Shown in pieces: positions 46,765-55,915 of a stretch of 64,000 nt of DNA. The notes beneath the pieces are model-generated. The model was given only the letters and a program-made list of their open reading frames with translations. It was not told the origin of the DNA and made no database searches. A program made the position numbers and the translations under genes. Every line of letters starts with the position of its first letter. Position 1 is the stretch's first letter. The stretch is from positions 1 to 64,000 of the forward strand of contig PCYA01000014.1 of assembly GCA_002762795.1 (NCBI GenBank), in the 5' to 3' direction. This DNA comes from Candidatus Woesearchaeota archaeon CG10_big_fil_rev_8_21_14_0_10_37_12 (GTDB lineage Archaea > Nanobdellota > Nanobdellia > Woesearchaeales > ARS49).

Positions 46765-48078
46765 TTAAGAGCGAGAGTGATAAATTCTTGCTGGACCAGT
46801 TCTTCCGTGTAATCCCATTGCTTCTTTGTAGGGTCTTTTTGCTAATTCGCGTTCGAGATCCTTTACTAGTTGACGGTAAGGAACTGTAGAAGGGTCAAAA
46901 TCAAGTTCTTTATCATTACGCAAAGCATCCAAAATACTGCCTCCTCTGTTTGCAAAACGAATCAAGCCTCCGTTTGTTGCATAAGATTCGCAAAGTTTTT
47001 CTATTGCAGCTCCAGTTACTTGAGGAAATCGCTTTGCAAGTAATGTTGCGTGAATTGGTCCTAAGCCATCACCAATTTTGTATCTTGTTAAGAAACATTG
47101 CCACATGTCTGCTCGCTCTCTTTGTGTTGGAAGATCGATTTTTATTGGATTTAATCTGCCTTCACGAACAACGGCTGAATCAAAAGTTGTTGGGTCTAAA
47201 TTTGTTGTAACTGCAACAACAAGCTCAGGAACATTTCCTACATATGATTTAAGAACCCCTAATCCCTCTTCATAATAATGGGATGTGATGTCTCCACCAG
47301 AGCTCATAACTAAACTTGAACTTTCATCTGCATAAACAAGAACAGGTCTTCCGTTTGCAGTATCAAGTGCTATTTGTAATTGTTGGTCAAGTTTTTTGCC
47401 AAAAGATGAAACCCATATATCAAATGTTCCGCTAAAAGTAAGTTCATGAGTGTGGCATCCTGCTCTTTCGTATAATTCAACAAGTGAACGCAATAATTCT
47501 GTTTTCCCTGTTCCTGGGGGTCCGTAAAGAATAACTCCTGGATGAATTGGCATTTCTCCTGCAATCACTTGAGGGATGCTTGTATGAATCAATACTTCAT
47601 TTAGAACAGTTTTTGGAAGAAACATATCGTCTAATGCCCCTAAAATATATTTCGGGGGCAAACTGATTGCTCCTGTTCCTGCAAGAAACACTCCCTCATG
47701 AGCAAGTGCATCTTCAAGTGTTGCAATTTGCGTTAATGTTTTTCTGCCCCGATCTGCACGCCAATGAAGTGGTATGCAGTGACCTTTCAAGCTAGAATTA
47801 TGTTGAACGCGCCAATCAATATCTCTTACTTTGTTTATCTCAACAACAAATGCTGTTGGATGATTTTTCGTCCTCTTGACGGGAACAAAATATCGCCTCG
47901 ATTTGTCAGAGCTTGCCTGACCATCCGGATCCAGCCATGCTTGAGCTCTTGTGCCAAAAGAAAGCGAATCTGGTCTAACATATGCTGAAGAATGTTCAGC
48001 AAGCTTTGCGATTTTAATTACCCCCATTAAACACTTAAAAAGCATCTTATTTTTATTTGTTTCCTTACTCCAGTACAC
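46765..48078 (-). CDS. AAA-family ATPase
   Basis: GVILYGPPGTGKTELLRSL (Walker A), VLVYADESSSLV, VREGRLNPIKID. Confidence 0.88.
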   Translation of the reverse strand: MYWSKETNKNKMLFKCLMGVIKIAKLAEHSSAYVRPDSLSFGTRAQAWLDPDGQASSDKSRRYFVPVKRTKNHPTAFVVEINKVRDIDWRVQHNSSLKGHCIPLHWRADRGRKTLTQIATLEDALAHEGVFLAGTGAISLPPKYILGALDDMFLPKTVLNEVLIHTSIPQVIAGEMPIHPGVILYGPPGTGKTELLRSLVELYERAGCHTHELTFSGTFDIWVSSFGKKLDQQLQIALDTANGRPVLVYADESSSLVMSSGGDITSHYYEEGLGVLKSYVGNVPELVVAVTTNLDPTTFDSAVVREGRLNPIKIDLPTQRERADMWQCFLTRYKIGDGLGPIHATLLAKRFPQVTGAAIEKLCESYATNGGLIRFANRGGSILDALRNDKELDFDPSTVPYRQLVKDLERELAKRPYKEAMGLHGRTGPARIYHSRS

Positions 48079-48164
48079 ATTTCTGTAAAAATAGTTAATA
48101 ATAGACCTTTTTAACGTATGATTTTAATCAAAAACATTTTAAGTTCGTATCATACAATAACTTT

Positions 48165-48878
48165 ATGCCAACAAGATTAACAAAAGATGTTTTTGCAGTT
48201 GATGTGTGCACATACTTGCCAGAGCATAAAGCGGTAATTATTGCCGATATTCATCTTGGTTTTGAAGAGCGATTAAAACGCCAAGGTGTTCTTGTGCCGC
48301 GAGTGCAATTCAAAAATATAATCAAACGATTAGAGTGGATTCTTAAGCAAGTCGATGTGAAGCGAGTGATATTAAATGGTGATATTAAAGAAGAGTTTGG
48401 CGGCATTTCTGATCAGGAATGGAGAGAAGTAAAACGATTGATTGAGTTTTTCAGAAAAAAGAAAATCAAAATCATTGCAGTAAAAGGCAACCACGATACC
48501 ATACTCGGCCCACTTGCAAGAAAGTTTGACATAAATGAAGTGAAAGAAGTACGCTTCAAAGACTTGCTTATCGCACATGGTGATGAAGTTCCTAAAAAAT
48601 TAGAAAAAACAATCATCATTGGACATGAACATCCAGCTATTCGATTGAAAGACAAACAAAAAGTTGAAAAATTCAAATGTTTTATTAAAGGCAAATACAA
48701 AAAAAGCACGCTAATTGTTCAGCCAAGCATGAAAACACTGCAAGAAGGAACAGATGTTCTGGAAGGCAAATTTTTAAGCCCCTTATTGTCCAATGTTTCT
48801 GACTTTGAAGTATTCATTGTTGATGATGAAACGCATGATGTTTTGGCGTTTGGGAACGTGAAAGATTTAAAATGGTAA
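48165..48878 (+). CDS. Metallophosphoesterase
   Basis: AVIIADIHLGFEE...VILNGDIKEEFGG...IIAVKGNHD...LIAHGDE...IIGHEHP. Confidence 0.92.
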   Translation: MPTRLTKDVFAVDVCTYLPEHKAVIIADIHLGFEERLKRQGVLVPRVQFKNIIKRLEWILKQVDVKRVILNGDIKEEFGGISDQEWREVKRLIEFFRKKKIKIIAVKGNHDTILGPLARKFDINEVKEVRFKDLLIAHGDEVPKKLEKTIIIGHEHPAIRLKDKQKVEKFKCFIKGKYKKSTLIVQPSMKTLQEGTDVLEGKFLSPLLSNVSDFEVFIVDDETHDVLAFGNVKDLKW

Positions 48879-48910
48879 AACTTAAATACTAACAATACTT
48901 TATTACTTTT

Positions 48911-49156
48911 GTGACAGAAGTTAAAACGATCAAGGATGTGGACGAGCAAGCATGGGCTGAGTTCAAGAGCTTGGCTGCAAAGAATAATGTTAAAATGGGT
49001 GTTTTTTTTAAGACTATGCTTAACGAGTACAAAAAGAGCACAAACACTTTTTGGGAACGAATCCTAAATGGGGAGAAAATACTCTCAGACAAAGAAGCAG
49101 ATGAAATGGAAAAGGTTGTTGTTGCTGTAAGAAAAGAACATGGGTTCAGAGTATGA
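48911..49156 (+). CDS. VapB-like antitoxin
   Basis: Small ORF (GTG start) overlapping a PIN-domain gene. Confidence 0.75.
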   Translation: MTEVKTIKDVDEQAWAEFKSLAAKNNVKMGVFFKTMLNEYKKSTNTFWERILNGEKILSDKEADEMEKVVVAVRKEHGFRV

Positions 49157-49548
49157 CATTAGTTTTAGATACGTCAATACTCATTGACATAGAACGGAGA
49201 AAACAAAGTACAATAAATATACTCAAAGAATTATCACAAAGTCATAGCGATCCTGCAAAGATCACGTTTATCAATCAGTTTGAGTTCTTATTGGGACTTA
49301 AAGAGAAATCTCCAAAAAACAAAAACACTGCAAAAATATTTCTTAATGAGTTTTTATCATTGCAAACTACTCAGTTTACTGCTGAAGTGATAGCAGAATT
49401 AAAACAAAAATATGATTCTATTGGAATAACAATTCCACTTGCAGATTTATTAATTGCAACAATCACATTAGAGAATAATTGTACGCTTGTTACAAAAGAT
49501 AAAGATTTTGAAAAGATAAAAGAGTTAAGAAAAATAATTATTAGTTAA
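49153..49548 (+). CDS. vapC: VapC-like PIN-domain toxin
   Basis: LVLDTSILIDIERRK...PLADLLIATITLENNCTLVTKDKDFEKI. Confidence 0.92.
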   Translation: MTLVLDTSILIDIERRKQSTINILKELSQSHSDPAKITFINQFEFLLGLKEKSPKNKNTAKIFLNEFLSLQTTQFTAEVIAELKQKYDSIGITIPLADLLIATITLENNCTLVTKDKDFEKIKELRKIIIS

Positions 49549-50648
49549 ATCTCTTCCCAACCTTGCTCTCCATATTGAATAAGCAATGTTTTTCTGTTTG
49601 AGGTGCGATCTTCTCCAAATGTTATGGGCTCGGCAAGTCCTTCATACGATTCTGTTTGCAATATATTTGCTACACATTCGGAATTTGTTCCGTTGCATTT
49701 TTTGAACGCATGTGCTAAAAACATTATTCCATCGTATGCGAAAAGTGCATCAGGAATTAATTCTTCTCCATAAACTTCATTATATCTTTTAGCAAACTGT
49801 TCCATTTGAGGATTACTTTTTCCTTCAACAAAACCGTACCATGTTGAAATGGCTTTGTTTTTACTGAATTGTTCATTTGCAGAGTTTGCTGATGGGAGGA
49901 ACGGTGCAACTGCGTGGTATGTTGGAGTGTCGATTAGTCCTAATTCTTCGAATTGTGGCATGACTTTGTCTTCAGATCTCCATACGCAAAACACGAAAGC
50001 ATCCGATTTTGTTTTTTTTGCTTTGAGCAAGTATGTTCTAAAATCCTGTTCGCTTGGATCAACTGTCTGGTCAGAGATAAACTTTAATTTTTTATTGCTT
50101 AAGAATGAGTCATGAAATTGCTCGCATGCTTCGCTTGTTTCTCCAAGATATGCAAGTGTTTTATGATTTTGCAGAGTAACGTGTTCTGCTAATACTTTTC
50201 CTTGATCAACAATGTCAAAATAATCTCTGAAAACAAAAGAGTTTTCCTTTGACATTGTTGAAACAGTTGACTGGTAAATTAAAATTTTGCCTGCTTCCTG
50301 TGCAATTGGGGAAATTGGTTGTGCAATGTGAGTGAATGCACTGAAAACCACATCAACATTGTCCACTTCAAGCAATTTGTGCATTGCTGTTGTTGCCGCA
50401 ACAGAGTCTCCTTGGTTGTCTTCTGCAAGAATAACAAGATTTCTCCCATTAATTCCTTCGTTTTCATTAACATCCTGAATCGCCAGTTCTAATCCTTGTT
50501 TCTCTGCTGTTCCATAGAATGCCAGATTGCCCGTTAATGCAAGGTTTGCTCCTATTTTGATATTTTCTTGCAGAGTGGCTTGATTTTGCATGCTGCAAGC
50601 ATGAGAAAGCAAAATAGTGCTATTGTTGTCTGTTTCATTACTCGTCAC
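49545..50648 (-). CDS. Periplasmic-binding protein (Leu/Ile/Val-type, Peripla_BP_6)
   Basis: IKIGANLALTGNLAFYGTAEKQGLELAIQDVNENEGINGRNLVILAEDNQGDSVAATTAMHKLL. Confidence 0.9.
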   Translation of the reverse strand: MTSNETDNNSTILLSHACSMQNQATLQENIKIGANLALTGNLAFYGTAEKQGLELAIQDVNENEGINGRNLVILAEDNQGDSVAATTAMHKLLEVDNVDVVFSAFTHIAQPISPIAQEAGKILIYQSTVSTMSKENSFVFRDYFDIVDQGKVLAEHVTLQNHKTLAYLGETSEACEQFHDSFLSNKKLKFISDQTVDPSEQDFRTYLLKAKKTKSDAFVFCVWRSEDKVMPQFEELGLIDTPTYHAVAPFLPSANSANEQFSKNKAISTWYGFVEGKSNPQMEQFAKRYNEVYGEELIPDALFAYDGIMFLAHAFKKCNGTNSECVANILQTESYEGLAEPITFGEDRTSNRKTLLIQYGEQGWEEI

Positions 50649-50750
50649 TCTCCATTGTTATCACTAAGTGCAGAAAAGTGAGAAAACTATATTAATTATG
50701 TGTGTCTATAAATAGACAAATTTATAAGGGCGGGTTTCTGAACGACTTGT

Positions 50751-51455
50751 ATGAATGCTAAAGAGCTTACCAAACTTGGACTTACGGATGCTGAAGCGCG
50801 CATATATCATACAATCTTAAAATTAAATGTGTGTACGGTGAAAGATATTGCAAAGGAGTGCGGGTTTCACCGTACAAACATATACGATGTTATTGAGCAA
50901 CTAAAAGAAAAGGGGCTTGTTACGTTTGTAAAAGAAGGCAAAGTTATGAAATATCAGCCAGCAGATCCGCATAACTTTTATGAGCTGCTAAAAGAGAAAG
51001 AAGATTTTCTTGACTCGATTTTTCCTGAATTGGAGAAATTGCATAAGCAAAAAACATCGCCTGTTGTTGTGGAAGTATACAAGGGCGAGGAAGGAATGAA
51101 GTCTGCGTACAGGGATATTGTGCGGGAAAAGAGCAAAGTATACGGGTTTGGCATTCGTGGCCAATTGAGAGGTTACCTGCCCATGTTTGCAGAACAGTGG
51201 TTGCGTGATATGAAAAAACATAAAATTCCACTATGCGGGATTTACACGCAGCGCAAAGATCCACCTCCGTATATTACAGAAATAAGGTATGTTTCAAAAG
51301 AACTCGGGAGTCCTGCATGCACATTAATATACGCTGATAAAATAAACATTAACATCTGGGAGCCGTCAATGGTCGCAATTATCATCAAGTCAAAACTTGT
51401 TGCGGACATGTACAAAAAACATTTTGACTTGCTTTGGAAGATCGCAAAGAAGTAA
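50751..51455 (+). CDS. TrmB-family transcriptional regulator
   Basis: LTKLGLTDAEARIYHTILKLNVCTVKDIAKECGFHRTNIYDVIEQLKEKGLVTFV. Confidence 0.92.
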   Translation: MNAKELTKLGLTDAEARIYHTILKLNVCTVKDIAKECGFHRTNIYDVIEQLKEKGLVTFVKEGKVMKYQPADPHNFYELLKEKEDFLDSIFPELEKLHKQKTSPVVVEVYKGEEGMKSAYRDIVREKSKVYGFGIRGQLRGYLPMFAEQWLRDMKKHKIPLCGIYTQRKDPPPYITEIRYVSKELGSPACTLIYADKININIWEPSMVAIIIKSKLVADMYKKHFDLLWKIAKK

Positions 51456-51465
51456 AGCAAAAAAA

Positions 51466-52611
51466 TTAAGATAAGCTACTTCGCTCAACAGTGATTTGTT
51501 CTCCACTAATAATTTCTTTAACTAAGAATGGTTTTGTAACCCCTCCTTTACCATCGAATGTTAACGTCCCTGAAACGCCATCATATGTTTTCAGACCAGT
51601 AAGGTATTCTTGCAATACTGTTGGATTTTCACTTTCTGTTTCTTTCATTGCTTGCGCAAGCAACATCACCGCATCGTACGCTGTGTCTGCTCCGTAATCA
51701 ATTGGCACACCAAATCTTTTATTGTATTTCTCTACAAACACGTCATTTGGTGTTGATGATGTAAGCATTATCATCCCGTCATATGTTTTTCCTGCTTGTT
51801 GTATCATATTGTCTCCTACAACCACTGAGTAAAAGGGCAACGTGCTTCCCAAGTCTCGTATTGCTTTTCCAGCTAAAAGTCCAACATTCATTGCTCCGCT
51901 AATAAGCACAACAGAGTCTATTTCTTGTTTTTCTTTTATTTTAAGTGCTTCTGTTCGGAGATCTATCTGATCCATGGCTGGTTCTTGAACAAATGTTTTC
52001 CCGCCTAATTGCTCAAATTTTTTTGTGAATGCCTGCGTTAAATCCTGCGACCATGGTTCTGCTGCACCTATTATTGCAACATTTCGCTGTCCTTCTTCAT
52101 AGATCATTTTTGCAAGTTCATCTGCCAATAAATAATCATGAGGCCACAGATTAAAAATATAGTTACTGCCTTCATTAAATTCTTTTCTTCCAACAGATGG
52201 GCTGATCATCAGAACTTTTTTTTGGTCTGCGAGTTCTGTCAATGGCAGTGCTGTTGGAGTCCACGTTGGACCGATTAAGATGTCAATTCCTTGAATGTCT
52301 GTTAATGTGTTGAACGCAGTAATTGCTGTTTTTGGGTCAAGTTTGTCATCTTGATGGTTTACTGCAATTAATTTACTATTGATTCCTCCTGCAGCATTAA
52401 TTTCTTCTACTGCAAGGTCAATGCCGTTTCGTTCAGCAATGCCCCACGAGTTTCCGTCTCCTGTCAGGATAAGAATACTTCCAAGTTTTATCGTGTCCTG
52501 CTGCGCTGAACAGCCAATGAGCAAGGATAGCAGCAAAAATGTAAATATGACTTTTGTTTTTATGTATTTTGATTTCATGTGTACCACCAGTAAGTTAGAA
52601 AACCTCATCAT
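51466..52611 (-). CDS. Periplasmic-binding lipoprotein (Leu/Ile/Val-type, Peripla_BP_6)
   Basis: FLLLSLLIGCSAQQ lipobox; IKLGSILILTGDGNSWGIAERNGIDLAVEEINAAGGINSK. Confidence 0.92.
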   Translation of the reverse strand: MMRFSNLLVVHMKSKYIKTKVIFTFLLLSLLIGCSAQQDTIKLGSILILTGDGNSWGIAERNGIDLAVEEINAAGGINSKLIAVNHQDDKLDPKTAITAFNTLTDIQGIDILIGPTWTPTALPLTELADQKKVLMISPSVGRKEFNEGSNYIFNLWPHDYLLADELAKMIYEEGQRNVAIIGAAEPWSQDLTQAFTKKFEQLGGKTFVQEPAMDQIDLRTEALKIKEKQEIDSVVLISGAMNVGLLAGKAIRDLGSTLPFYSVVVGDNMIQQAGKTYDGMIMLTSSTPNDVFVEKYNKRFGVPIDYGADTAYDAVMLLAQAMKETESENPTVLQEYLTGLKTYDGVSGTLTFDGKGGVTKPFLVKEIISGEQITVERSSLS

Positions 52612-52682
52612 ATTTAGAATTTCTTACAAGAAAATCAATAAAATCACAATATTCTTATAGTTTTTATGTTATTAATAGAAAG

Positions 52683-53639
52683 ATGAAGCTTGACAGCAAA
52701 GACCGGAAGATTTTGTTTGAGTTAAGTTGCAATGCGCGACAGCACAACACCACACTGGGAAAAAAACTTGGACTTAAGCCAGACGTGCTGCAATACAGAA
52801 TTGATCGACTTGTAAAAGAAAGAGTTATTACGAGTTTTTCTGCGTACCTTAATTTTCATAAGCTTGGGTACATAGATTTCGGGTTATACATAAGTTCTAA
52901 GTTGGACAAAAAGAAAGAAGTCGAGTTCATGAAAAAAACAGAACAGCACAAAAACGTTTCGTATTTCTCAAAAGTTGGAGGAACACATAAGTTTATAATA
53001 GGAATGTTAGCAAAAGACCCAATTCAGTTGAGCGAATTGCTTAAAGAGATCACTGCTGATTTTGAAGATTTTATTGAGGACGTTAATATTTTAACAAGAT
53101 TAGAACTGCTACAATTTCCAAGAAAATATTTTGTAAAAGAACAAAATGTGAAAAAAAATCCGCAGTTTGGGGGCAGAATTGGACAATTAAAAATTGATGA
53201 GTTGGATAAAAAGATTGTCAAGTTATTGTCAAACAATGCACGATTAAAGATAACAGAAATCGCAAAAAAAGTCAAACAACCACACTCTACTGTTTTGTTG
53301 AGAATAAAAAATCTTGAAAAAAAAGAAATCATTACAGGTTATGTTGCATGGACTGCACCTGAAAAATACAATTATCAATCATACCTGTTGTTAATGAAAA
53401 CAAAAAATATGAACAAAAGTAAAGAACGAAAGCTAATAACTTTTTGTCAATCTCATGCACAAGTTTGTTGGATGATTAAAACCCTTGGCTCTTGGGATTT
53501 CGAGATTGGTGTTGATGTTGAAAACCAAGAGCAGTTGCAAAATGTTATTGCAGAACTAAAAGACGCATGTCCTGAAATAATGAGAATTGATTTTTTGACT
53601 ATTTTCAAAGTTTTGAAATATACGCTGTATCCTTTCTGA
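52683..53639 (+). CDS. Lrp/AsnC-family regulator with two AsnC-type HTH domains
   Basis: DRKILFELSCNARQHNTTLGKKLGLKPDVLQYRIDRLVKERVI and DKKIVKLLSNNARLKITEIAKKVKQPHSTVLLRIKNLEKKEII. Confidence 0.88.
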   Translation: MKLDSKDRKILFELSCNARQHNTTLGKKLGLKPDVLQYRIDRLVKERVITSFSAYLNFHKLGYIDFGLYISSKLDKKKEVEFMKKTEQHKNVSYFSKVGGTHKFIIGMLAKDPIQLSELLKEITADFEDFIEDVNILTRLELLQFPRKYFVKEQNVKKNPQFGGRIGQLKIDELDKKIVKLLSNNARLKITEIAKKVKQPHSTVLLRIKNLEKKEIITGYVAWTAPEKYNYQSYLLLMKTKNMNKSKERKLITFCQSHAQVCWMIKTLGSWDFEIGVDVENQEQLQNVIAELKDACPEIMRIDFLTIFKVLKYTLYPF

Positions 53640-53830
53640 ATTATTTTTTCTAAAGAACAAGAGCCCGTCAGTTTCCCGACGAGCCAATGTTGTAGTGAGT
53701 GAAGACTAGTAATTATCCAGCCATTCATACCTAGATATTTGCGAAGTTGAACAGCTTCTGCAAATATATGGATCATTGTGTGCGCTTTTGTGGATGGGTA
53801 ACCCGCAGCCAATACAAAGGTTTTTCATTG

Positions 53831-53989
53831 TTAATAATCTCCTTCGTCCCAACTTTCTATCATTTCATCGTTGGCAAGTTCTGCTCCTTGCATAAAACCA
53901 AGCTCCCATGCTGATCCACCGTCAAGGGCATCTTCCATTGCTTCTTCTTGGTCTTCCCAAAGATCATCCATTGAATCTAGTTCATCCAT
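53831..53989 (-). CDS. Small very acidic protein (52 aa)
   Basis: MDELDSMDDLWEDQEEAMEDALDGGSAWELGFMQGAELANDEMIESWDEGDY* with upstream AGGAGGTGTATAC. Confidence 0.7.
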   Translation of the reverse strand: MDELDSMDDLWEDQEEAMEDALDGGSAWELGFMQGAELANDEMIESWDEGDY

Positions 53990-54165
53990 ATAGTATACAC
54001 CTCCTGTGTTGAATTTATTAATCTGAGAATTCGATTTATATCTTCTGCTAATACTTTATAGAATTTATATAAAAAAATCAATATTATAAACAAAAACAAA
54101 GAAAATCATAAAATCAAAAATATTATATAGTTCATAGTATCTACATTTTTGGGGAAGAATCTACC

Positions 54166-55098
54166 ATGAAAAGAAAAGTCATCCAAATAGCAGACAGCAC
54201 TCAGCTAATCTCATTACCAAGAAAATGGGCATTAAAAAATAACGTTAAGAAAGGGGAAGAGCTCGATGTTATAGATAAAGCAAATACTTTAACTATTTCC
54301 TGTGATACAAAACAAAAAGCTGAAAGAGCAATAATTCGTTTTAGTGATTATGGTGCATTGAGTGCAAGAGCTATTTTTGGACTATATAGGTTTGGTGTTG
54401 ATGAAATGAAAATTTTAGTTGATTCTCCAGATGAATTTCAAGAACTGCTCAATATTAGCCATGGAGATGCTGTTGGCTTTGAAATGGTTGAACAAGGAAC
54501 TAATTATTGTTTGCTAAAAAACATTGCAGGGGATACACAAGGATTTGAAACAATGCTGCGACGAACTTTTTTGTTGCTTCAAAATATGGCTGATGAAGGA
54601 GTAAAAGCACTTAAAAAAGGAGATCAAAGCGCGCTCAAAAATTTAATAATGTTAGAAAAAAGCAATAATCGCTTTACAACTGTTTGCAGAAGGCATGTGA
54701 ACAAGCATGAACATGATAAGTTCAAATCAGGCCCACTTTATGCAATCATAGAAGAATTGGAGAATATTGCTGACGAGTATAAATATTTGTTTGAGCAGTT
54801 AAAAAATGTGGAAAAAGGAAAATTAAACGTAACAAAAGAACATATTGAGCTATACGACAAGCTTGCCCAAATGATTCGTTTATTCCATGAAGCTTTTTAC
54901 AAAGAAGATCATAAAAAACTTGCAACTGCTGCAGAACTACGAAAAGAGATTGTTAATGCATGTTACAAGCGTGCAGAAAAAGACAAAGGACATATTTATT
55001 TTGCACTTAATCATCACGCATTAATATTAGCTCAAAGAGTGTTTAATATGGTTGGTCCTTATCTTGCAATGAAACCTGCGAAAGTAGAAGAAATATGA
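54166..55098 (+). CDS. AbrB-PhoU domain protein
   Basis: N-terminal SpoVT/AbrB-like RKVIQIADSTQLISLPRKWALKNNVKKGEEL and PhoU-like helical region. Confidence 0.87.
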   Translation: MKRKVIQIADSTQLISLPRKWALKNNVKKGEELDVIDKANTLTISCDTKQKAERAIIRFSDYGALSARAIFGLYRFGVDEMKILVDSPDEFQELLNISHGDAVGFEMVEQGTNYCLLKNIAGDTQGFETMLRRTFLLLQNMADEGVKALKKGDQSALKNLIMLEKSNNRFTTVCRRHVNKHEHDKFKSGPLYAIIEELENIADEYKYLFEQLKNVEKGKLNVTKEHIELYDKLAQMIRLFHEAFYKEDHKKLATAAELRKEIVNACYKRAEKDKGHIYFALNHHALILAQRVFNMVGPYLAMKPAKVEEI

Positions 55099-55100
55099 TT

Positions 55101-55170
55101 ATTGCAAAGTTCGCAAGAACTTTGTAGAGGGGTTTAATACCCTGCCCTTTAGGGCGAACTTTGCAAGTAG
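55101..55170 (+). repeat. Palindromic element type 2, intact copy
   Basis: ATTGCAAAGTTCGCAAGAACTTTGTAGAGGGGTTTAATACCCTGCCCTTTAGGGCGAACTTTGCAAGTAG. Confidence 0.88.
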
Positions 55171-55223
55171 AAAAACGCACGATAAAATACCCCGACCTTC
55201 AGGTCGGGGAATAGTGCGTTTTT
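55171..55223. terminator. Long perfect hairpin, identical to 38898
   Basis: AAAAACGCAC...ATACCCCGACCTTCAGGTCGGGGAATAGTGCGTTTTT. Confidence 0.6.
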
Positions 55224-55225
55224 CT

Positions 55226-55915
55226 TTATTTTTTTCCTAAAACAATTTCTTCAAGTTGATAAATGTCTTTCAAATTGTGGTGTCTATCTGGATTTTCGGG
55301 ATTGTTCCATTCACTATTTACTGCAGCGGTACACATGCCTAAATTTGCTGCAGGTTGTAAATCGCGGCGTACTGAATTGCCCACTGAAATAACTTCATGA
55401 GACTTGTATGGTTTTTGGTTAAGAAAATATTTGAAAGGTTGTTCATCAGGTTTCCAGGGCCCTCCATTAGATGATGTGTACCAAGGTAATTCAAACATAT
55501 CTGCAACGTCAAGAGCAGTTAATAACAACTTAGCATTATCCTCACGATTAGATGTCAACAAATACAATAACATTCCGGCACTATTAAGCTCCTTGAACAT
55601 ATTGCGTAATCGCTTGTCAGGTTTTAACCTTTGTGCAACTTGAGGATAATTTGGAATGCGCCAGGCTTCTTCAGGATCTATGCCTAACGAAATAAGAGTT
55701 CTTATAGTGTCACCTACTTTTTCATATTCTGTTTTGTAAACTTTATATGCATCTTCAGGAGTTAGAGTTTTTTTTCGGCGTGAGTATTTAGAAATGAGAG
55801 TTTCCAATACTGCACTTTTTATTCGTATTGTTCTTCTTGTTTTTTGCGCAGGTGTAAGTTGATAAAGTGTTCCGTCTAAATCTATTATTCCTGCTTTAAT
55901 TTTGGGTTTAGTCAC
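55226..55915 (-). CDS. HAD-family hydrolase
   Basis: AGIIDLDGTLYQLTPAQK...LLYLLTSNRED...SVGNSVRRDLQPAANLGMCTAAV. Confidence 0.88.
   Translation of the reverse strand: MTKPKIKAGIIDLDGTLYQLTPAQKTRRTIRIKSAVLETLISKYSRRKKTLTPEDAYKVYKTEYEKVGDTIRTLISLGIDPEEAWRIPNYPQVAQRLKPDKRLRNMFKELNSAGMLLYLLTSNREDNAKLLLTALDVADMFELPWYTSSNGGPWKPDEQPFKYFLNQKPYKSHEVISVGNSVRRDLQPAANLGMCTAAVNSEWNNPENPDRHHNLKDIYQLEEIVLGKK

Noticed and set aside
53453-53812. Minus-strand ORF overlapping the 3' end of the Lrp regulator
   Set aside because: Mostly antisense to a well-supported CDS and with no recognizable protein features.
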